Assembly: GCA_913061235.1 (NCBI GenBank)
Contig: CAJXTB010000002.1
Coordinates: 372,001 to 436,000, forward strand
DNA: 64,000 bases
Origin: an uncultured Pseudomonadota bacterium
GTDB taxonomy: Bacteria > Myxococcota_A > UBA796 > GCA-2862545
Direction of reading: 5' to 3'
In this document: positions 34,906-43,386 of the stretch, piece after piece
Position numbering within the stretch: the stretch's first letter is position 1
Layout of the letters: each line of letters begins with the position of its first letter
Notes under the pieces: generated by a model
Database searches by the model: none
Told to the model about the DNA's origin: nothing
The model's input: the letters and a program-made list of their open reading frames with translations, nothing else
Position numbers and translations under genes: made by a program

Positions 34906-36009
34906 CTAGTAGAAGAAGCAGGAGACGCCGACGTCTTCGGTATGACTGCAGTTTTCCGACGACGACCGAGGACAGTCGATCAGACGCTCTTCAACACCTT
35001 GGCACGCAACATCATCAAAGTGAGTTGGGGTTGCTGTGGCAGCGTCCTCAACCGCAGCGGCGAACAACACGACCCCGTAGTCGTAGCCAATTTCCCGGCA
35101 GGCCACGCCGGCATCGACGTCTGTGAACTGGTCATCACAAACAGTGCCGGCGACGTTGTTGATGAAGACGTTCAATCTGCCCGATGATGAGGAGCCGTCT
35201 GTCAGAAAGAGCGCGCCATCGGCCACACCGCAGGCCACTCCAACATCTTCTACGTGCGTGCAGTCACTCTCGCCGAGAGGGTTGGCGGGACACTCCAAGA
35301 GCTCCGTTTCTGTTCCGTCGCACTCCACGTCGTCTAGAGCAATGCCGTCGATTCCGTCGACCGTCTCCAATCTGTCCACCACCTGACCCCCAGACAGCTC
35401 CAGCTGGCGGCACACCACCTCGGCATCCGAGCTGTCGAAGAAGTCGTCGCACACTGTGCCCCATTGGTCGTTGTGCCAGACTTCCAGCCTGCCCTGAAAC
35501 GAGGTTCTTCCGCCGGCCAGACGAACCTTACCCGTCCGAGTGTCACAGTCTCCGAGGGCTTCGCTACACTCGTTCGGACTGCAGATTTGTTCCTCGGTGA
35601 TGCCAGCTGTGGCATCGCAGACGGACAGGATGTCACCGTCACAGGTGAACGCGCCCACGTCGCAGGTCACGATGGTCACGGAGGTCTCCGAGCAGGTGAT
35701 GGTCGCGGTGCCGTTGCCATTGTCGACCACGTCGCAGCCGGTCCCGTCCACCCCCGCTGGGCCGTCGTCTCCATCGTCGCCGGCATCTCCATCATCGCCA
35801 GCAGCGCCCGGAAGCCCATCAACGCCATTGGACCCGTCAGCGCCGTCCTCTCCATTGGTGACGATGACGCTGGAGCCGTCGTCGCAGGAAATGGTCGCAG
35901 TGCCATCATCATTTTCAGCGACGGTGCACGACGAGCCAGGCTCCCCGGCGCAGCCGGTGATGCTGAGAAGTGACAGAGAAATCAACATGGTGAGTGTACG
36001 AGTGGACAT
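34906..36009 (-). CDS. lipoprotein with collagen-like repeats and two SRCR domains
   Basis: 367 residues from the ATG at 36009, preceded by AAGGAG; an ATG 24 bases earlier is less likely. The lipobox is SITGC (Cys20). Residues ~53-89 are twelve collagen-type G-x-y triplets, framed by two similar small repeats ('NDDGTATISCDDGSSVIVT' and 'NGNGTATITCSETSVTIVT'). After a Cys-rich link come two scavenger-receptor Cys-rich domains: ~160-262 (VRLAGG, FQGRLEVWHNDQWGTVCDD, EVVCRQLEL, CTHVEDVGVAC) and ~266-367 (LFLTDG, GRLNVFINNVAGTVCDD, VACREIGYDYG, CSHTEDVGVSC). SRCR is largely metazoan. A surface adhesin or ligand binder is likely. Confidence 0.93.
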   Translation of the reverse strand: MSTRTLTMLISLSLLSITGCAGEPGSSCTVAENDDGTATISCDDGSSVIVTNGEDGADGSNGVDGLPGAAGDDGDAGDDGDDGPAGVDGTGCDVVDNGNGTATITCSETSVTIVTCDVGAFTCDGDILSVCDATAGITEEQICSPNECSEALGDCDTRTGKVRLAGGRTSFQGRLEVWHNDQWGTVCDDFFDSSDAEVVCRQLELSGGQVVDRLETVDGIDGIALDDVECDGTETELLECPANPLGESDCTHVEDVGVACGVADGALFLTDGSSSSGRLNVFINNVAGTVCDDQFTDVDAGVACREIGYDYGVVLFAAAVEDAATATPTHFDDVACQGVEERLIDCPRSSSENCSHTEDVGVSCFFY

Positions 36010-36093
36010 GGTGTCTCCTTGGTTGGGAGACACCGCTATCCGCTTGCAAGTCTGTAGGTCTTACCCAGTCTTACCGACAAGACCTCTGGAGCC

Positions 36094-36140
36094 TGAGAGC
36101 GGTTCGTGGCACGTAGCGTCTGCCACGAACATCACTCTCA
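36094..36140. terminator. long intergenic hairpin between preA and the SRCR lipoprotein gene
   Basis: GTTCGTGGCA (36102-36111) pairs perfectly with TGCCACGAAC (36121-36130) around a nine-base loop; an outer TGAGAG/CTCTCA pair (36094-36099, 36135-36140) extends it. There is no T-run on either side. It lies 22 bases beyond the preA stop, so it probably ends or stabilises the preT-preA transcript. Confidence 0.6.
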
Positions 36141-36161
36141 AGAGCGCTAGGCGCGCGGCCG

Positions 36162-37436
36162 CTATCCGTGGCTGCCCTTCTTCGGACGCAACACGGCACC
36201 CTCAGTGAGGTGCTCGTTCCACGATGCAGGCGCGAAGCCGTTATCCACGGGCTCCATGGTGATGCAGCCGTCGACCGGACACACAATCTGGCACAGGTTG
36301 CATCCGACACATTCGTCTTCATCTACGACCGGAACAAAGCTCTCACCCGGGTTGGGATGAATGCACTGATGAGCGCCGTCATGACAGGCGACTTGGCACA
36401 GGTTGCAGCCAATGCAGGCGTCAGCATCGATCTTCGCTACGATTTCGTAGTTCAGGTCCAGGTTGCCCCAGTCGTCGTACGCAGGGACGGCCTTGCCAAT
36501 GAAGTCGTCTAGCTTTTCGAACTTGTGCTCGAGCATGTAGTTGTTGAGGCCATCAATCATGTCTTCAACGACTCGGTAGCCACGAAGCATGACCTCCGTG
36601 CACACCTGAACGGAGCTTGCGCCAAGCACCATGAACTCAACTGCGTCTTTCCAGTTGCTGATGCCACCAATTCCGCTGATGGGAATGTTGAACTGTGGAT
36701 TACGCGCAAGCTGGGCGCACATGTGCAGGGCAATCGGCTTGACGGCTGCGCCGCAGTAGCCACCGTTGCTCGACTTGTTGCCAACAGCGGGGACGGGGAC
36801 GAACGTGTTGATGTCCACGCCAATGATGCTCTTGATGGTGTTGATGAGCGACACACCATGAGCGCCACCGGCTTGCGAGGCCATGCCGTGCGGGTTGATG
36901 TCGCCAACATTCGGGGTGAGCTTCGAGAGCACCGGAATGGTGGAGTATTCCACGGCCCAAGAGGTGATTTCTTGGTTCACCGCAGGCTCTTGCCCAACGG
37001 CCGAGCCCATGCCGCGCTCGCACATCCCGTGCGGACAGCCGAAGTTCAGCTCGAGGCCGTCGGAGCCGGCATCGATGGCGCGCTTGATGATGTCTTTCCA
37101 CTCGGCACGAGTCTCCACCATCAACGAGGTGATGACGGCGTGCTTCGGGAACTTCTTCTTGGTCTCGTAGATCTCGCGAAAGTTCGCTTCGAGCGGTCGG
37201 TCCGTGATGAGCTCAATGTTGTTGAAGCCCACTGCACGGGTGCCGCGCCAGTTCAAGCCACCAAAGCGGCTGGAGACGTTCTGAATGGGCTGTCCAAGGG
37301 TCTTCCACACCGCACCACCCCAGCCGGCATCAAATGCACGCTGGATTTGCTCACCGGAGTTGGTGGGCGGGGCACTGGCGAGCCAGAACGGATTGGGGGA
37401 GATGATTCCGCCGGTATTGCTAGTCAAGTCAGGCAT
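36162..37436 (-). CDS. preA: NAD-dependent dihydropyrimidine dehydrogenase, PreA subunit
   Basis: 424 residues from the ATG at 37436, one base after the preT stop and preceded by GGAG; upstream in-frame starts would run through preT. It catalyses the NADH-linked interconversion of uracil/thymine and their 5,6-dihydro forms with PreT. The N-terminal FMN barrel (about 5-310) is dihydroorotate-dehydrogenase-like, with LELNFGCPHGMCERGMG carrying the active-site Cys region, then GIGGISNWKDAVEFM. The C-terminal ferredoxin region holds two 4Fe-4S motifs, CIGCNLCQVAC and CVGCNLCQIVCP. Length and order are as in E. coli PreA. Distinction from other PreA-like enzymes rests on the adjacent preT. Confidence 0.96.
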   Translation of the reverse strand: MPDLTSNTGGIISPNPFWLASAPPTNSGEQIQRAFDAGWGGAVWKTLGQPIQNVSSRFGGLNWRGTRAVGFNNIELITDRPLEANFREIYETKKKFPKHAVITSLMVETRAEWKDIIKRAIDAGSDGLELNFGCPHGMCERGMGSAVGQEPAVNQEITSWAVEYSTIPVLSKLTPNVGDINPHGMASQAGGAHGVSLINTIKSIIGVDINTFVPVPAVGNKSSNGGYCGAAVKPIALHMCAQLARNPQFNIPISGIGGISNWKDAVEFMVLGASSVQVCTEVMLRGYRVVEDMIDGLNNYMLEHKFEKLDDFIGKAVPAYDDWGNLDLNYEIVAKIDADACIGCNLCQVACHDGAHQCIHPNPGESFVPVVDEDECVGCNLCQIVCPVDGCITMEPVDNGFAPASWNEHLTEGAVLRPKKGSHG

Positions 37437-37437
37437 T

Positions 37438-38739
37438 TCAGGCTCCCATGTACACGTGAATGGCGTGAGCAGCGCGTTTTCCTTCCGCAGCTGCATTGAC
37501 GACTTCCTTGCCGCCGTTGGTAGCGTCTCCACCGGCAAACCAGCCCGAGCGACCGGTACAGCCGTCTTCGTCCGTCACAATGCGACCCCAGTCGACCTCA
37601 ACGCCTTCAATGTCAGCGAAGAGAGCGCCGAGCTTGGACTGGCCAATGGCGACGAGCACAAGGTCAGCGGGAACGGTGATTTGCTTGCCAGGAATCGGCT
37701 TCTTGTTCTCGTCTAGGACGTCACAGACAACCGCAGTGACGTGGCCATCGGCGCCGTCAAAGGACACAGGCTGGGCGCGCCAAGCGGCCTTGGCCATCTT
37801 GGACTTCGCAGCAGCCCACTCGTGGGCGTACCCGCTCATGCCGACTTCAACGCCACGGTAGATCATGGTCACGTCGTCAAATCCGAGCCCGAGGGTCTCG
37901 CGAACGGCGTCCATAGCGGTGTTTCCACCACCTAGAATGACGACCTTCGATGTGTCAGCGGTGTCCAGAGTGGTGAGCTTCATCTGCTCAATCCAGTCCA
38001 CAGCGCCCACAATACCGCCCAGGTCATGCCCAGGAATATCGAACAGGCGGTCAGGGCCGAGACCCATTCCCACAAACACGGCGTCATACTGTGCTTCGAG
38101 GTCGGAGAGAGCCACGTCTTTGCCGACTTCTACGCCGGTCTTGACGGTGATTCCGCCAATGGACATCAGCCAATCAACTTCGGCTTCTCCGCGGTCTGAC
38201 TTCATTTTGTACGGGGCCACGCCAGTGACGTTGAGGCCACCGATGACGTCACGCTTCTCGTAGATGGTGACGGCGTGACCGAATCGGCGCAGCTCATGTG
38301 CCGCTGCGAGTGATGCCGGGCCAGCGCCGATCAGTGCGACCGACTTACCGGTGTCCTCACCGGCCTCGTAGAAGTCCCATCCGGCGTCATAGGCAGTGTC
38401 TGTGCTGTACAGCTGCAGCTTGCCAATCTGGATGGGTGGGATGCCCTTGTGATTGTAGACGCAGGAGCCCACGCACAAGACTTCGACGGGGCACACCCGA
38501 GCACAGCTCATGCCCAGAATGTTGCTGTCGAAGATGGTCTTGGCCGAGCCACGCACGTTGTCCGTGGTGATCTTGCGGATGAACTGCGGAATGTCGATGG
38601 CCGTTGGGCATGCCGTGATGCACGGCGCGTCTTCGCAGAACAGGCAACGGTTTGCCTCGGCGAGTGCTTGGTCTTTGGTGTAAGGGGTTTTGTAGTCCTC
38701 AAACACCGTCTCTGTACGTGTCTTGGGGATGCGCGACAT
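37438..38739 (-). CDS. preT: NAD-dependent dihydropyrimidine dehydrogenase, PreT subunit
   Basis: 433 residues. It is a GltD-like flavoprotein that passes electrons between NADH and PreA. The N-terminal Fe-S domain has CLFCEDAPCITACP and GMSCARVCPVEVLCVGSC; FAD binding is at GAGPASLAAAHEL, NAD binding at ILGGGNTAMDAV, and the C-terminal FAD contact is at GRSGWFAGGDATNGG. The ribosome site GGAGG lies four bases before ATG. It overlaps nothing but is one base from preA, so the two subunits are made together. The pair would serve reductive pyrimidine breakdown. CarA/CarB of pyrimidine synthesis lie 5 kb away but on the other strand. Confidence 0.96.
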   Translation of the reverse strand: MSRIPKTRTETVFEDYKTPYTKDQALAEANRCLFCEDAPCITACPTAIDIPQFIRKITTDNVRGSAKTIFDSNILGMSCARVCPVEVLCVGSCVYNHKGIPPIQIGKLQLYSTDTAYDAGWDFYEAGEDTGKSVALIGAGPASLAAAHELRRFGHAVTIYEKRDVIGGLNVTGVAPYKMKSDRGEAEVDWLMSIGGITVKTGVEVGKDVALSDLEAQYDAVFVGMGLGPDRLFDIPGHDLGGIVGAVDWIEQMKLTTLDTADTSKVVILGGGNTAMDAVRETLGLGFDDVTMIYRGVEVGMSGYAHEWAAAKSKMAKAAWRAQPVSFDGADGHVTAVVCDVLDENKKPIPGKQITVPADLVLVAIGQSKLGALFADIEGVEVDWGRIVTDEDGCTGRSGWFAGGDATNGGKEVVNAAAEGKRAAHAIHVYMGA

Positions 38740-38787
38740 CCGGCCTCCAGAAGGGGCGCGACTATACAGTAGGCGGACGATGTACGG

Positions 38788-39321
38788 TCAGCGGCGCAGT
38801 TCAGGAGGAGGCGATTCGAGTCCTCGCTCGCGCGTCTGTGTGTTCCACACCGTGCTGTATTCGTGCAGTGTGGGCACGCCGTCTGCGATGCACGGGTGCT
38901 CCAAGATCATGTCGCCACGGAAGAAGCCAAAGCGGAAGAACTGGGGGTTCATTCCCTCTTGAAAGCCTTCAATGACGTCGTCTGTATCCGTGGGTTCGAT
39001 GCGCATGCTGACACTGCGAATGTCGCTGTTCCACCACAATGTGATGTCGGCGGTCGGTGAGCACGCCAAGCCCTCGATCGGTACATCTTGTGCGACGACC
39101 CGCACCCATCGGTCTCTCGCTACGCGCATATTGAGCCGCTCTTCTTGCCACATCTCTACGCGGACATCGGGATCACCGTCGTCGAACGCCTCTTCCACGC
39201 CAATGCCGTCTCCCTCCAGCGGGAAAATGGAGACGTCGAGGGTTCCTCCGCTGCGGCGCTCCCACGTGGGGTTCGGGTTCACGCATCCGACGGCCAACAG
39301 CATCCCAACAATCCACCGCAT
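38788..39321 (-). CDS. lipoprotein of unknown function
   Basis: 177 residues from the ATG at 39321, supported by GGAGGG five bases upstream. An open frame continues upstream, but without a signal. The short signal peptide ends LLAVGC (Cys13). The mature domain is beta-rich with two cysteines (LACSPTADI and LEHPCIADGVP) that may pair, and it ends in a polar Arg/Pro tail. No known family is recognised. It is divergent from the lipoprotein gene at 39523, with ~200 bases between starts. Confidence 0.78.
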   Translation of the reverse strand: MRWIVGMLLAVGCVNPNPTWERRSGGTLDVSIFPLEGDGIGVEEAFDDGDPDVRVEMWQEERLNMRVARDRWVRVVAQDVPIEGLACSPTADITLWWNSDIRSVSMRIEPTDTDDVIEGFQEGMNPQFFRFGFFRGDMILEHPCIADGVPTLHEYSTVWNTQTRERGLESPPPELRR

Positions 39322-39522
39322 CACAGCCCTCCAGGCGGCCCATCTACTGTCGCAGTCGTCCGCGTGTCCTGTGGATGAAAGCGTCTGTAATGCTGGCCAA
39401 TCCGTGCCATTCGCCGGCGAAGATCGGTGCTGCCCGCACAAATTCGCATTGTTTTTCGCTTTTGGTTTCCGCTCGACCGGCGCCGTGGGTCTGACAAGCG
39501 AACCCCACATTGGAGACTCACC
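39322..39522. promoter_or_regulatory. divergent promoter region between two lipoprotein genes
   Basis: About 200 bases separate the minus-strand start at 39321 from the plus-strand start at 39523, so both promoters must be here. GGAG seven bases before 39523 and GGAGGG before 39321 are the ribosome sites. No confident -35/-10 pair, operator or hairpin is seen. Confidence 0.4.
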
Positions 39523-40401
39523 ATGTTCCGAATCGCACTTCCCGTTGCTGTCCTTGTCGCCCTCGCTGCCTGCGAGGCGCCTGCCGATTCTGTGGCTCCG
39601 CCGCTGCTCGAGGACATCTCCACCGCCCGTACCAGCCTGGACTTGGTCGACCGGGTCAGCGCTCTGGACGGCGCTGTTGACTTCCACCTGGCGGACATTG
39701 GTGTGGCTGCGGACTTCACAACGGACGCCTCACGGCTGGCGGTCACGGGTAGTGGGCTTGTGGATACAGACGGGCTTCCAACCGAGCGAGACGCCACGTT
39801 CGAGTACAGCAATGTCTACGCGGGCGCTGCTACATTGGCCTGGGCAGAGGGCGTGCGGGTTGGCGTTGTCAACCCACCCCAAGTCGCGATTGGCTTCGCA
39901 GTCAGCGGTGACGTGGTGCAGCTCGAGCCTAATGTCTGGGTGGCGCAGAACTCGGTCGACCTACCCGAAGGCACGCTGACCACAACGTTCGCTGTCGCTT
40001 GGGTGGGCATCGGATGGCTCGGTGAGATGCGCTACAGTGACGCGACCCACACCGATGAGCTGTGGTTCAACGGCTTCGTCTCCGCGGACGGCAACCTGGG
40101 GTGGTGGGACCTGTACTTCGACCAGGGTGAATCGGCGGTTGTTGAGTGGATTGGCGACGGTCAAGGCACGGGCCAGTTCGGCATTGGCGTGACGGCTGGC
40201 GAACACGTCGGCAGCCAGCTGTCCTACCTCTTCGCGCCACAGTTCGGACGTATCGACTTCCTGAACGGAAGCACTGGCGAGCACGCTTGGGTCCAGGGTC
40301 ACGAAGACGGCTCAGGAGCGGTACGTTTGGATGAGTTCAACGACGGTGAAGAATCGTGCTGGGCTGCAGACGGTGTCAACGTCCTGTGTCCAGCGCTGTA
40401 G
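39523..40401 (+). CDS. lipoprotein of unknown function
   Basis: 292 residues from the ATG at 39523 with GGAG upstream; the frame is open earlier but lacks a signal. The lipobox is ALAAC (Cys17). The mature protein is beta-rich with many Trp, Gly and Asp (GWLGEMRYSD, LGWWDLYFDQGE, FGIGVTAGEHVGSQLSYLFAP), and its end (ESCWAADGVNVLCPAL) has two Cys likely to pair. I recognise no family. It is followed by a hairpin at 40462 that probably terminates it. Confidence 0.8.
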   Translation: MFRIALPVAVLVALAACEAPADSVAPPLLEDISTARTSLDLVDRVSALDGAVDFHLADIGVAADFTTDASRLAVTGSGLVDTDGLPTERDATFEYSNVYAGAATLAWAEGVRVGVVNPPQVAIGFAVSGDVVQLEPNVWVAQNSVDLPEGTLTTTFAVAWVGIGWLGEMRYSDATHTDELWFNGFVSADGNLGWWDLYFDQGESAVVEWIGDGQGTGQFGIGVTAGEHVGSQLSYLFAPQFGRIDFLNGSTGEHAWVQGHEDGSGAVRLDEFNDGEESCWAADGVNVLCPAL

Positions 40402-40673
40402 GCACCGGAGCAACCACAGCACGGATGTGACGACAGAGTCGTCTTCGTCCATGCTTCCTACGGCCTCTGAGACGCGCTTCGTGCGTTGCTCGGAGGCCTT
40501 GTTGCGTGCCGTCCTATGCGCAAAGGATGCCGACTCGACCGTTCAGAGTTCTCTGTAGGACGTGTTGCAGGCCGAAAATCGGTGTCTTCGCCCACTGCGA
40601 CTGGATTGAGACGCGCTTTTGAATGGCCAACCGAAGGGAGTTGAGTCATGATGTGACATCTTTAGGGGGACAC
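40402..40673 (+). other. intergenic region before the acidic repeat protein gene
   Basis: 272 bases without a supported gene. It holds the hairpin at 40462-40498 and, at its end, AGGGGGA followed by CAC and the ATG at 40674. An in-frame open stretch starting at 40623 has no ribosome site or signal sequence and is read as untranslated. No promoter box is convincing. Confidence 0.5.
40462..40498 (+). terminator. hairpin after the lipoprotein gene, same family as the carA hairpin
   Basis: GGCCTCTGAG (40462-40471) pairs with CTCGGAGGCC (40489-40498), ten pairs with one T-G wobble; an inner ACGC/GCGT lies in the loop. Only a few T follow. The sequence aligns with 43347-43383 over its whole length, with compensatory differences in the stem. 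Confidence 0.65.
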
Positions 40674-43322
40674 ATGAATCGATTGATTGCCGCCGCGCTT
40701 GCGGTGGCTATGCTGCCGTCTGTGGCGTCGGCGTATCCAATGACGATGTCGTACACAGTCACGCCGACCGGCGGAAGCTACGACTACTGCTTCGACATGG
40801 TTGCTACGCGGGACGACTACCCGGATGACGTGGACTTCATCCTGGTGCCTGACCACGGCAGCACAAGCCCGTCCGATGCGTTTGCCTTTTCGGGCTGGAG
40901 TACGCCTTTCGGGGTGCCGGCTCCTTGGTCTGCTGTAGGCAGCTCAGGCGGCGGACATGCAGGGCCGACCGTCCTGAAGAGCGGTGCGCAAGGGGATGGT
41001 TGGTACCCATCAGGCGTTGGCGACCGGCGTCACTTCACGCTGCGTTCAGGCACGGCTCCAGACGCCTCAAAGACGGTGTACTGGTCGTTCATCAACGGTA
41101 GCGCTCAACCGAAAGCCAACTACGAGGTCGTATTCCAGGCCGGCACGGTCGATGTAGACGGCATTCCAGACGGAATCGACAACTGTCCTTGCTCCAACAA
41201 TCCATCGCAGTCGGACGTGGATAATGATGGAATCGGAGACATCTGCGACATCTGTCCAGACGATGCCCTGAACGACTCCGATGACGATGGTGTGTGCGGC
41301 GACGTCGACATCTGTGACGGCTTCGACGACAACATTGACTCCGACAACGATGGCGTTCCCAACGGCTGCGATGCGTGTGCAAACGGTGACGACAACGTAG
41401 ACAGTGACGACGACGGCGTCCCAGATGATTGCGACACCTGTCCGAACGACCCTGAAAACGACGCAGACGATGACGGTGTGTGCGGCGACGAAGACATCTG
41501 TCCAGATGGCGACGACACCATCGACTCCGACGGCGACGATACGCCCGATGACTGTGACGACTGTCCGTTTGATGCAGACAACGATGCCGATGACGATGGT
41601 GTGTGCGGCGACGTTGACCAGTGTGAGGGCGGCGACGACAACGCAGACAGCGACGACGACAGTCTTGCCGACTTCTGTGACGAGTGCCCGAACGACGCTG
41701 CGAATGACTCCGACAACGACGGCGTCTGCGGAGACGTTGATCAGTGTGACGGCGGCGACGACAATGTCGATGCTGATGACGACGGCATTGCCGACTTCTG
41801 CGACACCTGCCCAGCGGACCCGCTCAACGACGCGGATGACGACGGCGTCTGTGGCGACATCGACATCTGTGAAGGCGGAAACGACAACGCCAACGCGGAC
41901 GGCGACATGCTGCCCGACTTCTGTGACGAGTGTCCGAACGACTCCGCCAACGACTCCGATGATGATGGTGTGTGCGGCGACGTCGACGTCTGTGAAGGCG
42001 GAGATGACACGGTGAATGCGGACGGCGACGCGCTTCCAGACTTCTGCGACGACTGTCCAAACGACGCCGACAACGACGCTGATGGCGATGATGTGTGCGG
42101 CGACGTCGACATCTGCGAAGGCGGAGACGACAACGCAAACGCCGACGGCGACGCGCTTCCAGACTTCTGCGACGACTGTCCAGAAGACGCGGACAACGAC
42201 TTGGACGATGACGGCGTCTGCGGCGATGTTGATGAGTGCGAAGGCGGCGATGACGCCCTTGACTCGGATTTTGATGGTCTCGCAGACTTCTGCGATGACT
42301 GCCCAGAAGACGCGGACAACGACCTCGACGATGACGGCGTCTGCGGCAACGAAGACTTCTGCTTCGGTGACAACCAGACCGGTGACGAAGACGAAGACGG
42401 CATCTGCGACGACGAAGACCAGTGTGAAGGCGACGACGCTACTGGTGACGCAGACGACGATGGTGTGTGTGACGACGTTGACGAGTGCGAAGGCGACGAC
42501 ACCGTAGACACTGATGAAGACGGCCTCGCTGACGACTGCGATGACTGCCCCAACGACCCGCTCAACGACCTCGATGAAGACGGCATCTGCGGCGACCTCG
42601 ACGACTGCCAGGGCGACAACGAGCTCGGTGATACCGACGGCGACGGCATCTGTGACGACCTCGACGACTGCCTCGGAAACGATGCAGAGGGCGATGCGGA
42701 CGACGACGGCATCTGTGATGACCAAGACGAGTGCCCAGGCTTCGATGACGCCCTCGACCGCGACATGGACGAGCTGGCAGATGGCTGTGACGACTGTCCA
42801 GACGATGCCGACAACGACATTGATGAAGACGGCATCTGTGGAGATGTCGACGATTGCTTCGGCGACAACGAGACCGGCGACGCGGACGAAGACGGCTTGT
42901 GCGACGACCAAGACGGCTGCTTCGGTGACAACGAGTCCGGTGATGCGGATGACGACGGGATCTGTGATGACCTCGACGAATGCGCTGACGGCGCCGATGA
43001 CGAAGACGCGGACGAAGACGGCGTTGCAGACGCTTGTGATGAGTGTGCGGAGGGCGATGACGCTGTAGATACCGATGGTGACGGCGTGGCTGACGCGTGC
43101 GACTTGTGCGAAGGCGATGACGCGACCGGCGATTCCGACGACGACGGCGAGTGCGATGACATCGACCCGCTGACCGCTGATGACCCCGTTTGTGAAGGGG
43201 ATGATTGCGACCTTGTTGTCTCGGGCGGATGCGGCTGTACGACGGCTCCTGGTCCACTCGGAGCGCCCCTGGCTGGGCTACTCCTGATGGGAATGCTCGT
43301 GGTGCGCCGCCGCCGTAGCTAA
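40674..43322 (+). CDS. acidic thrombospondin-3-type repeat protein with MYXO-CTERM-like tail
   Basis: 882 residues from the ATG at 40674, with AGGGGGA just upstream. The signal peptide ends VASA-YP. Residues ~18-160 are a small beta domain. Residues ~160-845 are a continuous array of Asp-rich repeats such as DADDDGVCGDVD and DFCDDCPNDADN, matching thrombospondin type 3 Ca-binding repeats with regularly spaced Cys; Asp is by far the commonest residue. The end, GGCGCTTAPGPL, a hydrophobic helix and VVRRRRS, fits the MYXO-CTERM sorting signal that a rhomboid-like myxosortase is thought to process after the Cys is lipidated. A surface, Ca-dependent rod or stalk is likely. The repeat composition creates long open antisense frames that I treat as spurious. 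Confidence 0.92.
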   Translation: MNRLIAAALAVAMLPSVASAYPMTMSYTVTPTGGSYDYCFDMVATRDDYPDDVDFILVPDHGSTSPSDAFAFSGWSTPFGVPAPWSAVGSSGGGHAGPTVLKSGAQGDGWYPSGVGDRRHFTLRSGTAPDASKTVYWSFINGSAQPKANYEVVFQAGTVDVDGIPDGIDNCPCSNNPSQSDVDNDGIGDICDICPDDALNDSDDDGVCGDVDICDGFDDNIDSDNDGVPNGCDACANGDDNVDSDDDGVPDDCDTCPNDPENDADDDGVCGDEDICPDGDDTIDSDGDDTPDDCDDCPFDADNDADDDGVCGDVDQCEGGDDNADSDDDSLADFCDECPNDAANDSDNDGVCGDVDQCDGGDDNVDADDDGIADFCDTCPADPLNDADDDGVCGDIDICEGGNDNANADGDMLPDFCDECPNDSANDSDDDGVCGDVDVCEGGDDTVNADGDALPDFCDDCPNDADNDADGDDVCGDVDICEGGDDNANADGDALPDFCDDCPEDADNDLDDDGVCGDVDECEGGDDALDSDFDGLADFCDDCPEDADNDLDDDGVCGNEDFCFGDNQTGDEDEDGICDDEDQCEGDDATGDADDDGVCDDVDECEGDDTVDTDEDGLADDCDDCPNDPLNDLDEDGICGDLDDCQGDNELGDTDGDGICDDLDDCLGNDAEGDADDDGICDDQDECPGFDDALDRDMDELADGCDDCPDDADNDIDEDGICGDVDDCFGDNETGDADEDGLCDDQDGCFGDNESGDADDDGICDDLDECADGADDEDADEDGVADACDECAEGDDAVDTDGDGVADACDLCEGDDATGDSDDDGECDDIDPLTADDPVCEGDDCDLVVSGGCGCTTAPGPLGAPLAGLLLMGMLVVRRRRS

Positions 43323-43345
43323 CCACTCATAGTCGACACTTTACG

Positions 43346-43384
43346 AGACCTCCGGGACGCGCTACGAGCGGCGCCCGGAGGTCT
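43346..43384 (+). promoter_or_regulatory. hairpin containing the carA ribosome site
   Basis: AGACCTCCGGG (43346-43356) and CCCGGAGGTCT (43374-43384) form a perfect 11-bp stem, with an inner CGCT/AGCG in the loop. The 3' arm includes GGAGG (43377-43381), five bases before the carA GTG. It may be a terminator for the upstream gene, a switch over carA translation, or both. The same geometry occurs before 10735. Confidence 0.6.
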
Positions 43385-43386
43385 TT

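Noticed and set aside
36525-37499. 324-codon frame opposite preA
   Set aside because: No signal or family motif; preA is unambiguous on the other strand.
41067-43162. Long antisense open frames (614 and 473 codons) opposite the acidic repeat protein
   Set aside because: They arise from GAC/GAT-rich repeats read backwards (Val- and Ser-rich, low complexity) and have no ribosome site. The plus strand has signal peptide, repeats and a sorting tail.
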